The notes beneath the pieces were generated by a model, which made no database searches, was not told where the DNA came from, and saw only the letters and a list, made by a program, of their open reading frames with translations. DNA of 64,000 nt, taken from the NCBI RefSeq assembly GCF_019916025.1, contig NZ_CP079738.1:1-64000 (forward strand), given 5' to 3'. Below, in pieces: positions 26,293 to 35,455 of the stretch (positions are counted from its first letter, which is position 1; each line of letters starts with the position of its first letter). This DNA comes from Paraclostridium bifermentans (GTDB lineage Bacteria; Bacillota; Clostridia; Peptostreptococcales; Peptostreptococcaceae). The translations under genes and the position numbers were made by a program.

Positions 26293-26591
26293 TTAGTTAT
26301 ACATTACTATTCCAGTTAGTATAACTCCAACAAAAACCATAACAACTGTGCTACAAATCGTTACCAAGTTTTTAACTTTAACTTTATTTGTAAATACTTT
26401 TTCAATTACTGTATAAATACCTATTCCAATAAGTCCTCCAACAGTATTTGTAATTATATCAGTTGTATCCGTAGCCCCTAACCCTAGTATATACTGAACA
26501 CATTCAAATGCTAAACTTGTCCCAATTATGATGTAAATAAAACATAAAATACAAACCCCGCAATAAATAAATTATTAATTATATTTTTCAT
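26293..26591 (-). pseudogene. VanZ-like family remnant, frameshifted
   Basis: An ATG with a CGAGGGAGG site begins MKNIINNLFIAGFVFYVLF and then stops. In another frame the sequence continues FIYIIIGTSLAFECVQYILG and TTDIITNTVGGLIGIGIY, the conserved C-terminal block of VanZ-like membrane proteins (E-x-x-Q-x-x, D-x-x-D-x-x-x-N-x-x-G). The upstream helices of VanZ are missing and there is a frame break, so this is a decayed gene. It lies 70 bases from a solo iteron. Confidence 0.7.
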
Positions 26592-26660
26592 TTTAAACCT
26601 CCCTCGATGTTATATTTTACCAAAAACTTATTGAAAAAGATAATGTTTCAGATTTAAAAA

Positions 26661-26682
26661 GTTCCCTCATGTCGCATTTATA
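26661..26682. repeat. Solo iteron-like sequence
   Basis: GTTCCCTCATGTCGCATTTA matches the B-type unit of the origin array at 49781-50044 except at one or two positions, yet lies 23 kb away, upstream of a CPBP protease gene. Confidence 0.75.
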
Positions 26683-26800
26683 TAAAGTTTCATTAGTTAT
26701 TTTTAAAATCTAACTTACATACTAAATAATAGTATAATTAAATATATCAAGTTTTTGGAATTAAGTATTATCAAATAGTAAAAGTTTTAAGGGGGAAGTA

Positions 26801-27616
26801 ATGAAAGAAATTAAGATTTGGAAGATGGCTCTAATATGGTTTGGAACAACCTTTTTAGTCTCTTTGGGAGAAATATTATATTCGTTATCAAGTTTTGGTA
26901 TGGCATTAAGCAGTATACAATTTGCTTTTATTATGTTTTTATCAATTCTAGTCATGACATTAATATCAGGAAAGGTAAATTCAAACTTAGTAAAAGAACG
27001 ATTTTATAACTTCAAAAAAGTCTCTAATACAAAAGAAATATTAAAAGTGGTATGTACTCAGATATTTTTATCTTTTGGTCTAGCTAATTTAAGTATTGGA
27101 ATTTTAGCAATTTCTAATCAAAACAAAGCTTTAGAACTTCTAAATGATTCTTGGGGAAATCCAACTACTTTTATGGACTTGATACTTCTTCTTATTGTAT
27201 TGATAATATTAACTCCAATTTTAGAAGAAATAGTTTTTAGAAGAGTTCTTTTTAAAAGACTCAACATGAGATTTAGTTTTATTTTTTCATCAATTGTATC
27301 TTCTTTAATATTTGGTATTGGTCACGAAACTTTAGGTATATTAGGAGCTATTGCTTTTGGTATTGCTTGCTGTGTACTATATAAAAAATATAATAATTTA
27401 GTGGTACCCATCTCAGTACATTCACTAAATAATTTATTCGCAGGTATTTTTACAGCTATAAGTTATTTTACTGGTACATTAAATATAAAGGTAACTAATA
27501 TTACTAATTTTGAGATTGCATTTTATTTAATATCTGGTGGATTAGTTACTCTAATAGGTCTAGTAATCTTTATTAAATTTATTATTAAAAATAAGAGATA
27601 TCTAGTATCAAAATAA
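26801..27616 (+). CDS. CPBP family intramembrane glutamic endopeptidase
   Basis: A 271-residue membrane protease of the CPBP/ABI family, unrelated in detail to the one at 3095. Motifs are LEEIVFRRVLFKRL (Glu-Glu and Arg), FGIGHET (His) and HSLNNLF (His, Asn). About eight hydrophobic segments are seen. AAGGGGGAAG precedes the ATG. It is flanked on both sides by single iteron-like sequences in the same orientation (26661 and 27630), which may mark a mobilised unit. Confidence 0.87.
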   Translation: MKEIKIWKMALIWFGTTFLVSLGEILYSLSSFGMALSSIQFAFIMFLSILVMTLISGKVNSNLVKERFYNFKKVSNTKEILKVVCTQIFLSFGLANLSIGILAISNQNKALELLNDSWGNPTTFMDLILLLIVLIILTPILEEIVFRRVLFKRLNMRFSFIFSSIVSSLIFGIGHETLGILGAIAFGIACCVLYKKYNNLVVPISVHSLNNLFAGIFTAISYFTGTLNIKVTNITNFEIAFYLISGGLVTLIGLVIFIKFIIKNKRYLVSK

Positions 27617-27629
27617 ACAATATAAAAGA

Positions 27630-27651
27630 GTTCCCTCTTGTCGCATTTAAT
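27630..27651. repeat. Solo iteron-like sequence
   Basis: GTTCCCTCTTGTCGCATTTA, a B-type iteron starting 14 bases after the CPBP stop codon, in the same orientation as that at 26661. Confidence 0.75.
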
Positions 27652-27664
27652 ATAAAGTATTTAA

Positions 27665-27702
27665 AGAAAGGCGTTATCTTATTTATAGATAACGCCTTTA
27701 TA
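27665..27702. terminator. Bidirectional terminator between convergent genes
   Basis: AAAGGCGTTATCT pairs with AGATAACGCCTTT around a seven-base loop, between the CPBP gene (+) and aspS2 (-). Confidence 0.85.
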
Positions 27703-27710
27703 AACTTAAT

Positions 27711-29000
27711 TTATGGGATAAGTCTATGTCTATCTCTTGTTATAAGAGTTGCTTCTCTTACATTTTCAAGTCCTAATATTTTACTAACGATTCTTTCTAA
27801 CCCTATTGCTAATCCACCATGTTTAGGAACCCCATATTTAAATATCTCAGTATAACTTAAATAGTTTTCAGGATTTAAATCTTTATACTTGATATTATTT
27901 ATTAACATATCATAATCATGAATTCTTTGACCTCCCGTAGTGATCTCAATTCCTCTAAATAGTAAGTCAAAGCTGTGTGTTTCATTTTCTCCACATGGCA
28001 TAGTATACATTGGTCTCTTAACCCTTGGATAGTGAGTTACAAATATAAAATCACTTCCTAATTTTTCTTTAGCATACTCGCATAGTAATTTTTCTGCCTC
28101 TGGGTCTAAATCATTTTCTAAATTCGTTTTATTGTATTCTTCCTTTAAAATCTCTATAGCCTTACTAAATTTTATTCTTGGAATACATTCATTTATATTG
28201 GGAAGTTCTACATTTAGTAAATTTAGATATTTTTGAGTTTCTTTTTCTAGCTTATTTATTATAAACTTCAATAACTCTTCTTCTAAATTCATAATATCTT
28301 CTTCATTTTCAATAAATCCAAATTCTAAGTCCATACTTACATATTCATTTAAATGTCTGTTTGTATCATGTTGCTCAGCTCTATAAACATGCCCAATTTC
28401 AAATACTCTTTCAAATCCAGCCGCAACCATCATTTGTTTATAAAACTGTGGACTTTGAGCTAGATATGCTTTATTTTCAAAGTACTTAACTTCAAATACT
28501 TCGGTTCCTCCTTCTGCTCCTTCTGAAACAAGCTTTGGTGTAAATATTTCAGTAAAACCTTTACTAATCAAGTATTCTCTAAACCCTTTAACGATTGTAT
28601 TTTGTACTTTAAAAATAGCATTAATTTTTTCATGTCTTAAACTTAAAACCCTGTTATTTAGCATGGTAACTAGATTTATATTTAAATCTTCTTTATTTAT
28701 TTCAATTGGCAACTCATCTTTACATTTACTAATTACCTCAAAGTTTATAACTTCAATTTCAAAGTTATTTAGTTTATTGTTACTCTCTTTTACTATACCT
28801 TTTATAGATAAAACTGATTCTAATTTTATATCTTCTAGATTAACTAATTTATTATCAATAACACATTGAACTAATCCAGTTCTATCTCTTAATATTACAA
28901 ATGTTATTGATTTTAAATCTCTTATACGGTGTACCCATCCTTCAATTTCAACTTCATTTTCTATATAATTATTCAATTTATTTATCAAAATTCTTTTCAT
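27711..29000 (-). CDS. aspS: Archaeal-type, probably non-discriminating aspartyl-tRNA synthetase
   Basis: A 429-residue class II synthetase. The N-terminal OB-fold binds the anticodon (VEGWVHRIRDLKSITFVILRD, with I for V). The catalytic core has motif 2 GHVYRAEQHDTNRHLNEY and motif 3 GGLAIGLERIV. The short length without the bacterial insertion domain, and the RAEQHDTNRHLNE motif, identify the archaeal/eukaryal type that clostridia use to charge tRNA-Asp and often tRNA-Asn for GatCAB. Control is by the T-box upstream. Discrimination between tRNA-Asp and tRNA-Asn cannot be read with certainty. Confidence 0.88.
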   Translation of the reverse strand: MKRILINKLNNYIENEVEIEGWVHRIRDLKSITFVILRDRTGLVQCVIDNKLVNLEDIKLESVLSIKGIVKESNNKLNNFEIEVINFEVISKCKDELPIEINKEDLNINLVTMLNNRVLSLRHEKINAIFKVQNTIVKGFREYLISKGFTEIFTPKLVSEGAEGGTEVFEVKYFENKAYLAQSPQFYKQMMVAAGFERVFEIGHVYRAEQHDTNRHLNEYVSMDLEFGFIENEEDIMNLEEELLKFIINKLEKETQKYLNLLNVELPNINECIPRIKFSKAIEILKEEYNKTNLENDLDPEAEKLLCEYAKEKLGSDFIFVTHYPRVKRPMYTMPCGENETHSFDLLFRGIEITTGGQRIHDYDMLINNIKYKDLNPENYLSYTEIFKYGVPKHGGLAIGLERIVSKILGLENVREATLITRDRHRLIP

Positions 29001-29027
29001 TTTATTAATCCTCCTTATAATTTAAAA

Positions 29028-29400
29028 GCATTAAAAAAGCCCCTTGAGATATTAATCCCAAGGGGCGAAAGTTCGCGGTACCACCCTTTTTGACTTATAT
29101 TATAACTTTATCAAGCAAAATAGTTCCATAGAATGGGCCCTATTCTATAATAATAAAAAAAGCTTTCACTTCTATAATAGAAGTGAAAGCTATGTTCACG
29201 GTGCCATTCTACTTGACTAAAGTTAAATAACTCTAAGTCATCTCTTATTACATATAACGGTGTAACCCGACTCATCCTACTTTATTTCAGATAAGTTTCT
29301 CTGGGATGTCTTTCAATATTTCTTTTCTCATGGAGCTTTCACCGACCTCCACTCGCTTTGGATACTTAGTAAATATTTACTCTTCCCTTCACTGAATTTT
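29028..29400 (-). promoter_or_regulatory. T-box riboswitch for aspS, apparent GAC (Asp) specifier
   Basis: The minus strand contains the diagnostic AGGGTGGTACCGCG (about 29074-29087). It overlaps the antiterminator and is followed by a terminator, GCCCCTTGGG/CTCAAGGGGC, with a T-run at 29036-29067. The Stem I features GCGAGTGGAGG and GGTGAAAGCTCC lie near 29330-29360. On the 3' side of Stem I the sequence GAAAGACATCCC places GAC followed by A at the specifier position, an aspartate codon that matches the synthetase downstream. Confidence 0.93.
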
Positions 29401-29414
29401 TAATATTATTTTAC

Positions 29415-29446
29415 ATTATAGTATGCCTTTTATTTTAAAATGTCAA
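29415..29446 (-). promoter_or_regulatory. Sigma-A promoter of the T-box/aspS transcript
   Basis: A perfect TTGACA (29441-29446) is followed after 17 bases by TACTAT (29418-29423), overlapping TATAAT (29415-29420), just upstream of the T-box leader. Confidence 0.75.
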
Positions 29447-29486
29447 TCATTATTTTTGTAAAATGTATATTAATTTATACATACCC

Positions 29487-30194
29487 CTACTCAAAATATA
29501 CATCCTTATATAAATCTCCAGCTAAATCTGCTAGCTTATTTTTATCTATAACTTTATATCCTATTTTATCTTTATCTAGAATTTTCTTTTCAATAAATGA
29601 ATTTAAAGTTCTTAATAAATGTCTATAACTACTTCCTAAATTTTCTGCTACTCCTGCTAGGCTTTCATCAAAATCTACATATTCTATTTCAGAATTAGGT
29701 TGTATTATTAACTCATTTATATAGCTTGCTAATCTATTTTCTAATGGATACATTAAGTTTATAGAACTACTCGTACTTATATCAGCTAACTTTCCTGCTA
29801 AGCGTAAGCAAGAAAACCTCAAAAACTTACAGTCATTTATAAGCTTGACTCTAGCTATATCCATTGGTATTGCTAAACAATTACATGTACTTAATGCTTG
29901 CAATGTCCCTGAAGCTACTTCTTCATTTATAAATTCCAAGTCTCCTATAACTCCAAGTGAATTATAAAAACTAAGAAGAGATGATTTTCCATTTGGTAGT
30001 GTTTTAAATACTTTAGCCTTTCCCTCAACTAAAAAAAGAAAGTATTCTAGATCCTCACCTTCTCTACATAAATACTCGTTTTTTTCAAATCTAAGAAGTT
30101 TCATGTCATCGCTCATATCTTTTTCAAATAATTCATCTATTTTCAATTTATTATAAAATGTTTTTATAATAAATTTGTCATCTATTTTTTTCAT
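29487..30194 (-). CDS. Crp/Fnr family transcriptional regulator
   Basis: A 235-residue protein with an N-terminal cyclic-nucleotide-type beta-barrel (FEKNEYLCREGEDLEYFLFLVEGKAKVF) and a C-terminal helix-turn-helix (SLAGVAENLGSSYRHLLRTLNSF). There is no FNR-type N-terminal Cys set. The start at 30194 follows GGGGGGG. It is divergent from a YdcZ-like transporter pair, and a 14-bp palindrome lies between them, so that pair is the likely target. Confidence 0.85.
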   Translation of the reverse strand: MKKIDDKFIIKTFYNKLKIDELFEKDMSDDMKLLRFEKNEYLCREGEDLEYFLFLVEGKAKVFKTLPNGKSSLLSFYNSLGVIGDLEFINEEVASGTLQALSTCNCLAIPMDIARVKLINDCKFLRFSCLRLAGKLADISTSSSINLMYPLENRLASYINELIIQPNSEIEYVDFDESLAGVAENLGSSYRHLLRTLNSFIEKKILDKDKIGYKVIDKNKLADLAGDLYKDVYFE

Positions 30195-30244
30195 AAAAAA
30201 TCCCCCCCTTTCATAAATGTACATAAAAAATTATATCTCTATAT

Positions 30245-30258
30245 ATGACATATGTCAT
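30245..30258. promoter_or_regulatory. Palindromic operator candidate for the Crp/Fnr regulator
   Basis: ATGACATATGTCAT is a perfect 14-bp palindrome between the divergent regulator and the YdcZ pair. Crp/Fnr proteins bind such two-fold symmetric sites. Confidence 0.6.
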
Positions 30259-30316
30259 TATTAATAATTTCTTTCTATGTTATATTATTTATTAATCTAG
30301 TATGGAGGTAAAATAT

Positions 30317-30736
30317 ATGAATTATTTAATTTCAATTTTAACAGGTGTAGTTTTATCTATAATGGTTGTTTTAAATGGGGATCTTGGGAATGCAACTGGA
30401 AACTATATTTCTAGCGTCATCATACACTTTGTAGGTCTTATTGGGATTATAATATTACTTGTGGTAACTAAGTCTAAGATAAAAAACCTTAAGGGAATAC
30501 CTTTTTACATGTTCTCAGGAGGGCTTATAGGTATATTAACTGTACTATTTACTAATATTAGTTTTACAAATCTTGGAGTATCACTGACTGTTTCATTAGC
30601 TTTATTAGGTCAATTAGTTACATCTATTGTTATAGATCACTTTGGATACTTTGGTTTGGAAGTTAATAAATTTGAAAAGAAAAAAACAATAGGGTTCGGA
30701 ATAATAATATTAGGTATTTTTATTATGACATTGTAG
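30317..30736 (+). CDS. DMT family transporter subunit (YdcZ/DUF606-like)
   Basis: A 139-residue protein with five hydrophobic segments, half the size of a normal drug/metabolite transporter. It matches the DUF606 type (LISILTGVVLSIMVVLNGDLGNATGNYISSVIIHFVGLIG). The start at 30317 follows GGAGGTA. It forms a pair with the next gene, and two such halves usually assemble as a heterodimer. The substrate is unknown. Confidence 0.82.
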   Translation: MNYLISILTGVVLSIMVVLNGDLGNATGNYISSVIIHFVGLIGIIILLVVTKSKIKNLKGIPFYMFSGGLIGILTVLFTNISFTNLGVSLTVSLALLGQLVTSIVIDHFGYFGLEVNKFEKKKTIGFGIIILGIFIMTL

Positions 30737-30753
30737 GAAGAGGGGTATTATTT

Positions 30754-31209
30754 ATGTTTTATATACTAATAGCTATACTATCTGGAATTGCAAATGTAAT
30801 TTCAAGATCTGTTAATTTTGCTCTATCTAAAAAATTAGGAGTTTATCAAAGCACACTATTTAACTACATATTTGGTCTTGCTGGATCAATATTAATATTA
30901 TTTATAAGCGGAGAAACTTCTAAATTATTTGCATCTACGTCTTATGAGGCTAATTGGTTTGCTTATACCGGCGGACTTGTTGGTGTGGCAATAGTATCTT
31001 TACAGGTATTTTTATCATCAAAGGTTTCATCATTTTATTTAACTTTATTATTATTTGTGGGGCAATTATTTACTGGTATAATTTTAGATTTCATATTGTC
31101 TGGAAAAATATCTATTTGGCAAGTTGTTGGAGGTATATTAGTTATTGTAGGTCTTGCTTACAATCTATATATTGATAGAGTTGAAGAAGTTAAAGTCGTA
31201 TCTGAGTAA
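30754..31209 (+). CDS. DMT family transporter subunit (YdcZ/DUF606-like), second half
   Basis: A 151-residue, five-segment membrane protein, paralogous to its upstream partner (ILSGIANVISRSVNFALSKKLGVYQSTLFNYIFGLAGS). It begins 17 bases after it with an AGAGGGG site. The stop codon lies inside the terminator stem at 31197-31224. Confidence 0.82.
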   Translation: MFYILIAILSGIANVISRSVNFALSKKLGVYQSTLFNYIFGLAGSILILFISGETSKLFASTSYEANWFAYTGGLVGVAIVSLQVFLSSKVSSFYLTLLLFVGQLFTGIILDFILSGKISIWQVVGGILVIVGLAYNLYIDRVEEVKVVSE

Positions 31210-31224
31210 AGATACGGCTTTTTT
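31197..31224 (+). terminator. Rho-independent terminator overlapping a stop codon
   Basis: CGTATCT (31197-31203) pairs with AGATACG (31210-31216), followed by GC and six T. The loop holds the TAA of the second YdcZ gene. Confidence 0.85.
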
Positions 31225-31409
31225 AAATTAAATACTGAATATAATAATTTTTAAAATTAAAATCTAAAAAATAATAAATAGGAAATAATATAGAAAGGTT
31301 TAAGAAAGATTAAACACTTAAAATAAGAAAATATCACTACATCTAAATTTAACCCTACTTAAAATATAAAATCATTAGATTAAATAAATTTAGAAGAAGA
31401 GGTGTAATT

Positions 31410-32105
31410 ATGAATCAAGTTATAACGAAATATAATCTTAAATTTTTCCCATTGCTTTTATCAATGGCTTTACTGTTAATCATATTTAAAATTGACTTAA
31501 TTGTCCCAGATAATACAGGAATGTATATATTAAAGATTTTATCAGTACCTGCACTATCAGTTATTAGCTTATTTATTGCTTTTGGAAAAGATGGCCTAAT
31601 AGATATATTTTCAAGACCTATAAAACCGTTTAAAAATATATGTGTATGGTACCTTGTTTCACTTTCTATTAGCTTTGTATCTGGGTATGTATTAAAGTTT
31701 ATTTTTTATTTTGATTTAAAATCAAACCCTGGAACTGAAAAGCTTATGGAAACATTTATATCTTTACCATTTGTTTTGCTATTTGAAGAAGTAATAAGTA
31801 TTTTTGTTCTTTTAGTTGTTGCAAATCTTCTATTTAAAATAACTAAAAATTTATTATTATCTCAAATAACTGGAGTTGTATTAAGTTCAATATTTTTTGG
31901 CTTACTTCATTATTCTACTTATTTTAGTGGAGATATGTTGCACACACTTATTCATATTATTTTCATTCAAGGATTAATTAGGATATTTTTTAATTTAGCT
32001 GCATTAAGATCAAATAGTATTATTGTTCCATGGATTGTACATGTTATATTTGACTATACAACTTTTGGTATAGGCGCTCTTTCCGCATTATTGTTATTTA
32101 TGTAA
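31410..32105 (+). CDS. CPBP family intramembrane metalloprotease, atypical
   Basis: A 231-residue membrane protein with about seven segments. The family pattern is LFEEVISIFVLLVVA (Glu-Glu but without the following Arg of the FRG motif), FGLLHYSTYF (His) and VIFDYTTFG after HV (His, Asp in place of Asn). The weakened first motif suggests altered or lost activity. AGAAGAGGTG precedes the ATG. Confidence 0.7.
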   Translation: MNQVITKYNLKFFPLLLSMALLLIIFKIDLIVPDNTGMYILKILSVPALSVISLFIAFGKDGLIDIFSRPIKPFKNICVWYLVSLSISFVSGYVLKFIFYFDLKSNPGTEKLMETFISLPFVLLFEEVISIFVLLVVANLLFKITKNLLLSQITGVVLSSIFFGLLHYSTYFSGDMLHTLIHIIFIQGLIRIFFNLAALRSNSIIVPWIVHVIFDYTTFGIGALSALLLFM

Positions 32106-32128
32106 GTAAACATTAAATTAAAATATAA

Positions 32129-32168
32129 AAAACCCTATACAGATAAGTGCATAGGGTTCTTTTTATAT
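32129..32168. terminator. Bidirectional terminator
   Basis: AACCCTAT (32131-32138) pairs with ATAGGGTT (32151-32158), with A-run and T-run flanks, between the convergent CPBP and propeller-kinase genes. Confidence 0.85.
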
Positions 32169-32194
32169 TTTAAAGTCCGTATTTTAACTTAAGA

Positions 32195-35100
32195 CTAATT
32201 TTCTTCTATAATATCTGGAAGTCCTATTGTAAACTTACTTCCTTTATTAATTTCACTTTCAAGCTTAACATAACCTCCGTGAAGATCTGCAATATATTTA
32301 ACAAGAGTAAGACCTATTCCGCTACTACTTGCTTTAGTTGCTCCATTTCCTTCTACTTGAGAGAACCTTTTAAATATAAATTCCTGGTCTTCCTTTGAAA
32401 TTCCTATTCCTGTATCTTCTATGGTAATCTCAATATTTTTCGCAACTTCTTTTATATATACTCTTATTTCTCCACCTTCAGGAGTAAACTTTGTTGCATT
32501 TGCTAATAAATTTATTATACATCTTTCTATTTCTGTCTCATCACATAAAATAGTCTTTTCTTCTATTTCAGGGTCAATTATCAAAGTCAAACCCTTTCCT
32601 TCAATAAACTTACTCATATTAAGTGCTGCTTCTTCAACAATATATACAATATCATTATTTTTTTTATAAATTTTATACTGTCCTGTTTCTATTTTAGAAC
32701 TATCTATAATATCATTTATTATCTTTAATAAATTATCACAGCTTTTACTTATGATATTCATGTATTTTTGAGACTTTTCATATGTTAAATTTTCATTAAA
32801 GTTATTTATAAGTTGAACTGTTGATGATATAACATTTATCGGAGTTCTCAGCTCATGTGATAAATTTACAAAATAGTTATTTTTAAATTTTTCTGTTTGT
32901 ATTATATCTTCACTTAATTTTTTATTTTCTTCTAACTGTTTATTTAAACTCATAGTTTTTTGATTTACTAAATTATGTAATATTTTAACATAATTAAATA
33001 TATAAAATACTATTGCTCCGAATATAAGTATGTACATTAAATAGGCTACCGGAGTTTTCCAAATTGGATTTTTAACTCTTATATTCATACTAGTTTCTTC
33101 TGTTAAACTTCCATGTCCATCTCTAGCCCTTAATTTTAAAGTATACCTTCCTGGATCTATTGACTTTATATCTAAACCACTCTTATGGTCTACATATATC
33201 CAATCTTTATCTATACCTTCAATCATATATTCATAAGTTATATTATTTAAATTCTCATAGCTTGGTAAAAAGTAGTCTATAGATAAATTTTTATCATTAT
33301 AATTCAATAATATTTCGTTACCATCATAATCAATCTTATTTTTACCTATAAATATATCCCCTATTACAACTTTATTTTTATTTGACTTAGGAGTTTGTAT
33401 ATCATTAGGATTAAAATATACAAATCCATCAGTACTACCAAATATAATGTTTCCTTCTTTTGTTTTTAGGTTTGAATTTAAATTAAACTGATATCCAATT
33501 ATTCCATCCATTTTTGTAAAGTTTGTTACCTTATTTTCTTCTATATCAAGTTTATTTAATCCCTTGTTAGTACTTATCCAAATATCACTATTATTATCAG
33601 TTACAATTGAATTTATAAAATTATTAGTAAGTCCTTCGGATGTAGTATATGCCTTAAATTTTTTTGTTTTTTCATTAAATTTACTTAATCCTACATTAGT
33701 TCCAATCCATAAGTTTCCTGAAGAATCAAAGTTCATACAGTTTATATCATTACTTATTAAGGAGTTTTGATCATTAATTTCGCTTGTATATTTTTCTAAA
33801 ACCCCTTTTTGTTTATCGTATTTAACTAATCCCATTCCAATTCCACCTAGCCATAAAATATTGTTATCCTTATAGTCTGGTAGTATATATCTTATTCCTC
33901 CAGGATTAATTTTAAATTTTGTTAAATTATCATTGAAATAATTTTTTTCTCTTGTATTTATATTAAGAGAAATAAAATCAGTTGTAGTAGCTATCCAAAT
34001 TAAATTTCCATCACTATGAATATAACTTACCTCTGAAGAATATCCGCCTTCAATCAAGTGGTTTTCATATGAAAAATCATTTGTATCAAATGACACTATA
34101 CCTTTATTTGTTACCGCAACAATTTCGTCACTCGTTATTTCAAATAAATATTTTATATACTGTGATCCCAATATTTCATTATTGCTAGATAAATCTATAT
34201 TTTTTATAAAACTTCCTTTTTCTATATCATAGATATATATGCCATCATACTTAGTAGCCACCCAAAAATATTTGTCATGAATTAACACAGACACTATGTT
34301 TTTATCATATAAAAATCCTTTATTGTTTTCATATTCATAATTAGTATAAAATTGAGTCCCTTTATTTAATATGTTTACACCTTTATCTGTACCTACCCAT
34401 ATTGTTCCGTTAAAATCTTCATAAAAACATGTTATAGAATTACTATTAAGAGAATTGCTTTTTCTGACATCTTTTTTAAATAATTCAACAGTTTCATTAT
34501 CAATTAAATATTTTATTATACCATTGCTACTCGATATCCACATATTACCTTTACTATCACTTAAGATAGATCCATTGTTATTTATGTTCTCATAAATTCC
34601 TTCTCCATCATAAACTTTTTTAACTTTATTTTCTTTTAAATTAAATTCTTTTACTCCTTTAGTATCAATAAACCATGCTGATTGACGCTTGTCTTCTTTT
34701 AAATTGTAAATAAAGATACCATCTTTTGTTGAAATCCACACATTTCCGAGTTTATCAAACTCTATATCATAAATAAAAAGCTTATTACCTTTTATTTCAT
34801 TTTCACTGTATTCTACATTTAGATTTTTTTTATCTATTATATTAATTCCAGAGGTGGTTCCTATCCACAAATTATTTTTATCGTCATCTTCTAAGCATTT
34901 TATATATGAGTTTGTTAATGAATTCTGATTAGTTTTGTCATAATCTAAAACTTGTATTTTTAGATTTTTAATGTCTACTTTAAATAGCCCCCGATCAGTT
35001 CCTACCCACATAATGTTATTATCACTTAGCAAAGCAGTTATCTTTAATTCTCCTAAATTAAATTCATCATTTTCCAAATCTTTCATTCTTATGATTTTTC

Positions 35101-35455
35101 CAGTTTCTCTCTCTAAAAAATCTAAACCGCCATCTGTTCCTATCCATATATTACCATTTTTATCTTCTTCTATAATATTTATATAACTTGAACTTAATCT
35201 ATCTTTACTATTAGTATTACAATTGTATATTTTCAAACGTTCTCCATCAAATCTATTTAACCCATCTGTTGTTCCTATCCACATATATCCTTTACTGTCT
35301 TGATAAATTGATGTTACTTGTTCATTTGAAAGACCCTGATCAATAGAAAAATGTTCAAAATTCCCTACATTTAATACTTCTGCTGATATTTTTGCAGGTA
35401 ATAAAATACTTAGAATTAATCCTAGTAATATAATTACTAATAATTTAAATCTCAT
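32195..35455 (-). CDS. Two-component regulator propeller sensor histidine kinase
   Basis: A 1086-residue membrane sensor. After a signal segment (residues 1-25) come about twelve propeller repeats with the WIGT motif (YMWIGTTDGLNRFDG, NIWIGTDGGLDFL, TIWVGTDKGVNIL and others), forming two extracellular beta-propellers. A Y_Y_Y domain near 690-790 and a membrane helix near 800-820 follow. The kinase has H-box LSHELRTPINVI, N-box INLLANATKF and G-box DTGIGIS. It ends after the ATPase domain, so unlike many Bacteroidetes relatives it has no fused receiver or DNA-binding domain. No partner regulator adjoins it. Confidence 0.9.
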   Translation of the reverse strand: MRFKLLVIILLGLILSILLPAKISAEVLNVGNFEHFSIDQGLSNEQVTSIYQDSKGYMWIGTTDGLNRFDGERLKIYNCNTNSKDRLSSSYINIIEEDKNGNIWIGTDGGLDFLERETGKIIRMKDLENDEFNLGELKITALLSDNNIMWVGTDRGLFKVDIKNLKIQVLDYDKTNQNSLTNSYIKCLEDDDKNNLWIGTTSGINIIDKKNLNVEYSENEIKGNKLFIYDIEFDKLGNVWISTKDGIFIYNLKEDKRQSAWFIDTKGVKEFNLKENKVKKVYDGEGIYENINNNGSILSDSKGNMWISSSNGIIKYLIDNETVELFKKDVRKSNSLNSNSITCFYEDFNGTIWVGTDKGVNILNKGTQFYTNYEYENNKGFLYDKNIVSVLIHDKYFWVATKYDGIYIYDIEKGSFIKNIDLSSNNEILGSQYIKYLFEITSDEIVAVTNKGIVSFDTNDFSYENHLIEGGYSSEVSYIHSDGNLIWIATTTDFISLNINTREKNYFNDNLTKFKINPGGIRYILPDYKDNNILWLGGIGMGLVKYDKQKGVLEKYTSEINDQNSLISNDINCMNFDSSGNLWIGTNVGLSKFNEKTKKFKAYTTSEGLTNNFINSIVTDNNSDIWISTNKGLNKLDIEENKVTNFTKMDGIIGYQFNLNSNLKTKEGNIIFGSTDGFVYFNPNDIQTPKSNKNKVVIGDIFIGKNKIDYDGNEILLNYNDKNLSIDYFLPSYENLNNITYEYMIEGIDKDWIYVDHKSGLDIKSIDPGRYTLKLRARDGHGSLTEETSMNIRVKNPIWKTPVAYLMYILIFGAIVFYIFNYVKILHNLVNQKTMSLNKQLEENKKLSEDIIQTEKFKNNYFVNLSHELRTPINVISSTVQLINNFNENLTYEKSQKYMNIISKSCDNLLKIINDIIDSSKIETGQYKIYKKNNDIVYIVEEAALNMSKFIEGKGLTLIIDPEIEEKTILCDETEIERCIINLLANATKFTPEGGEIRVYIKEVAKNIEITIEDTGIGISKEDQEFIFKRFSQVEGNGATKASSSGIGLTLVKYIADLHGGYVKLESEINKGSKFTIGLPDIIEEN

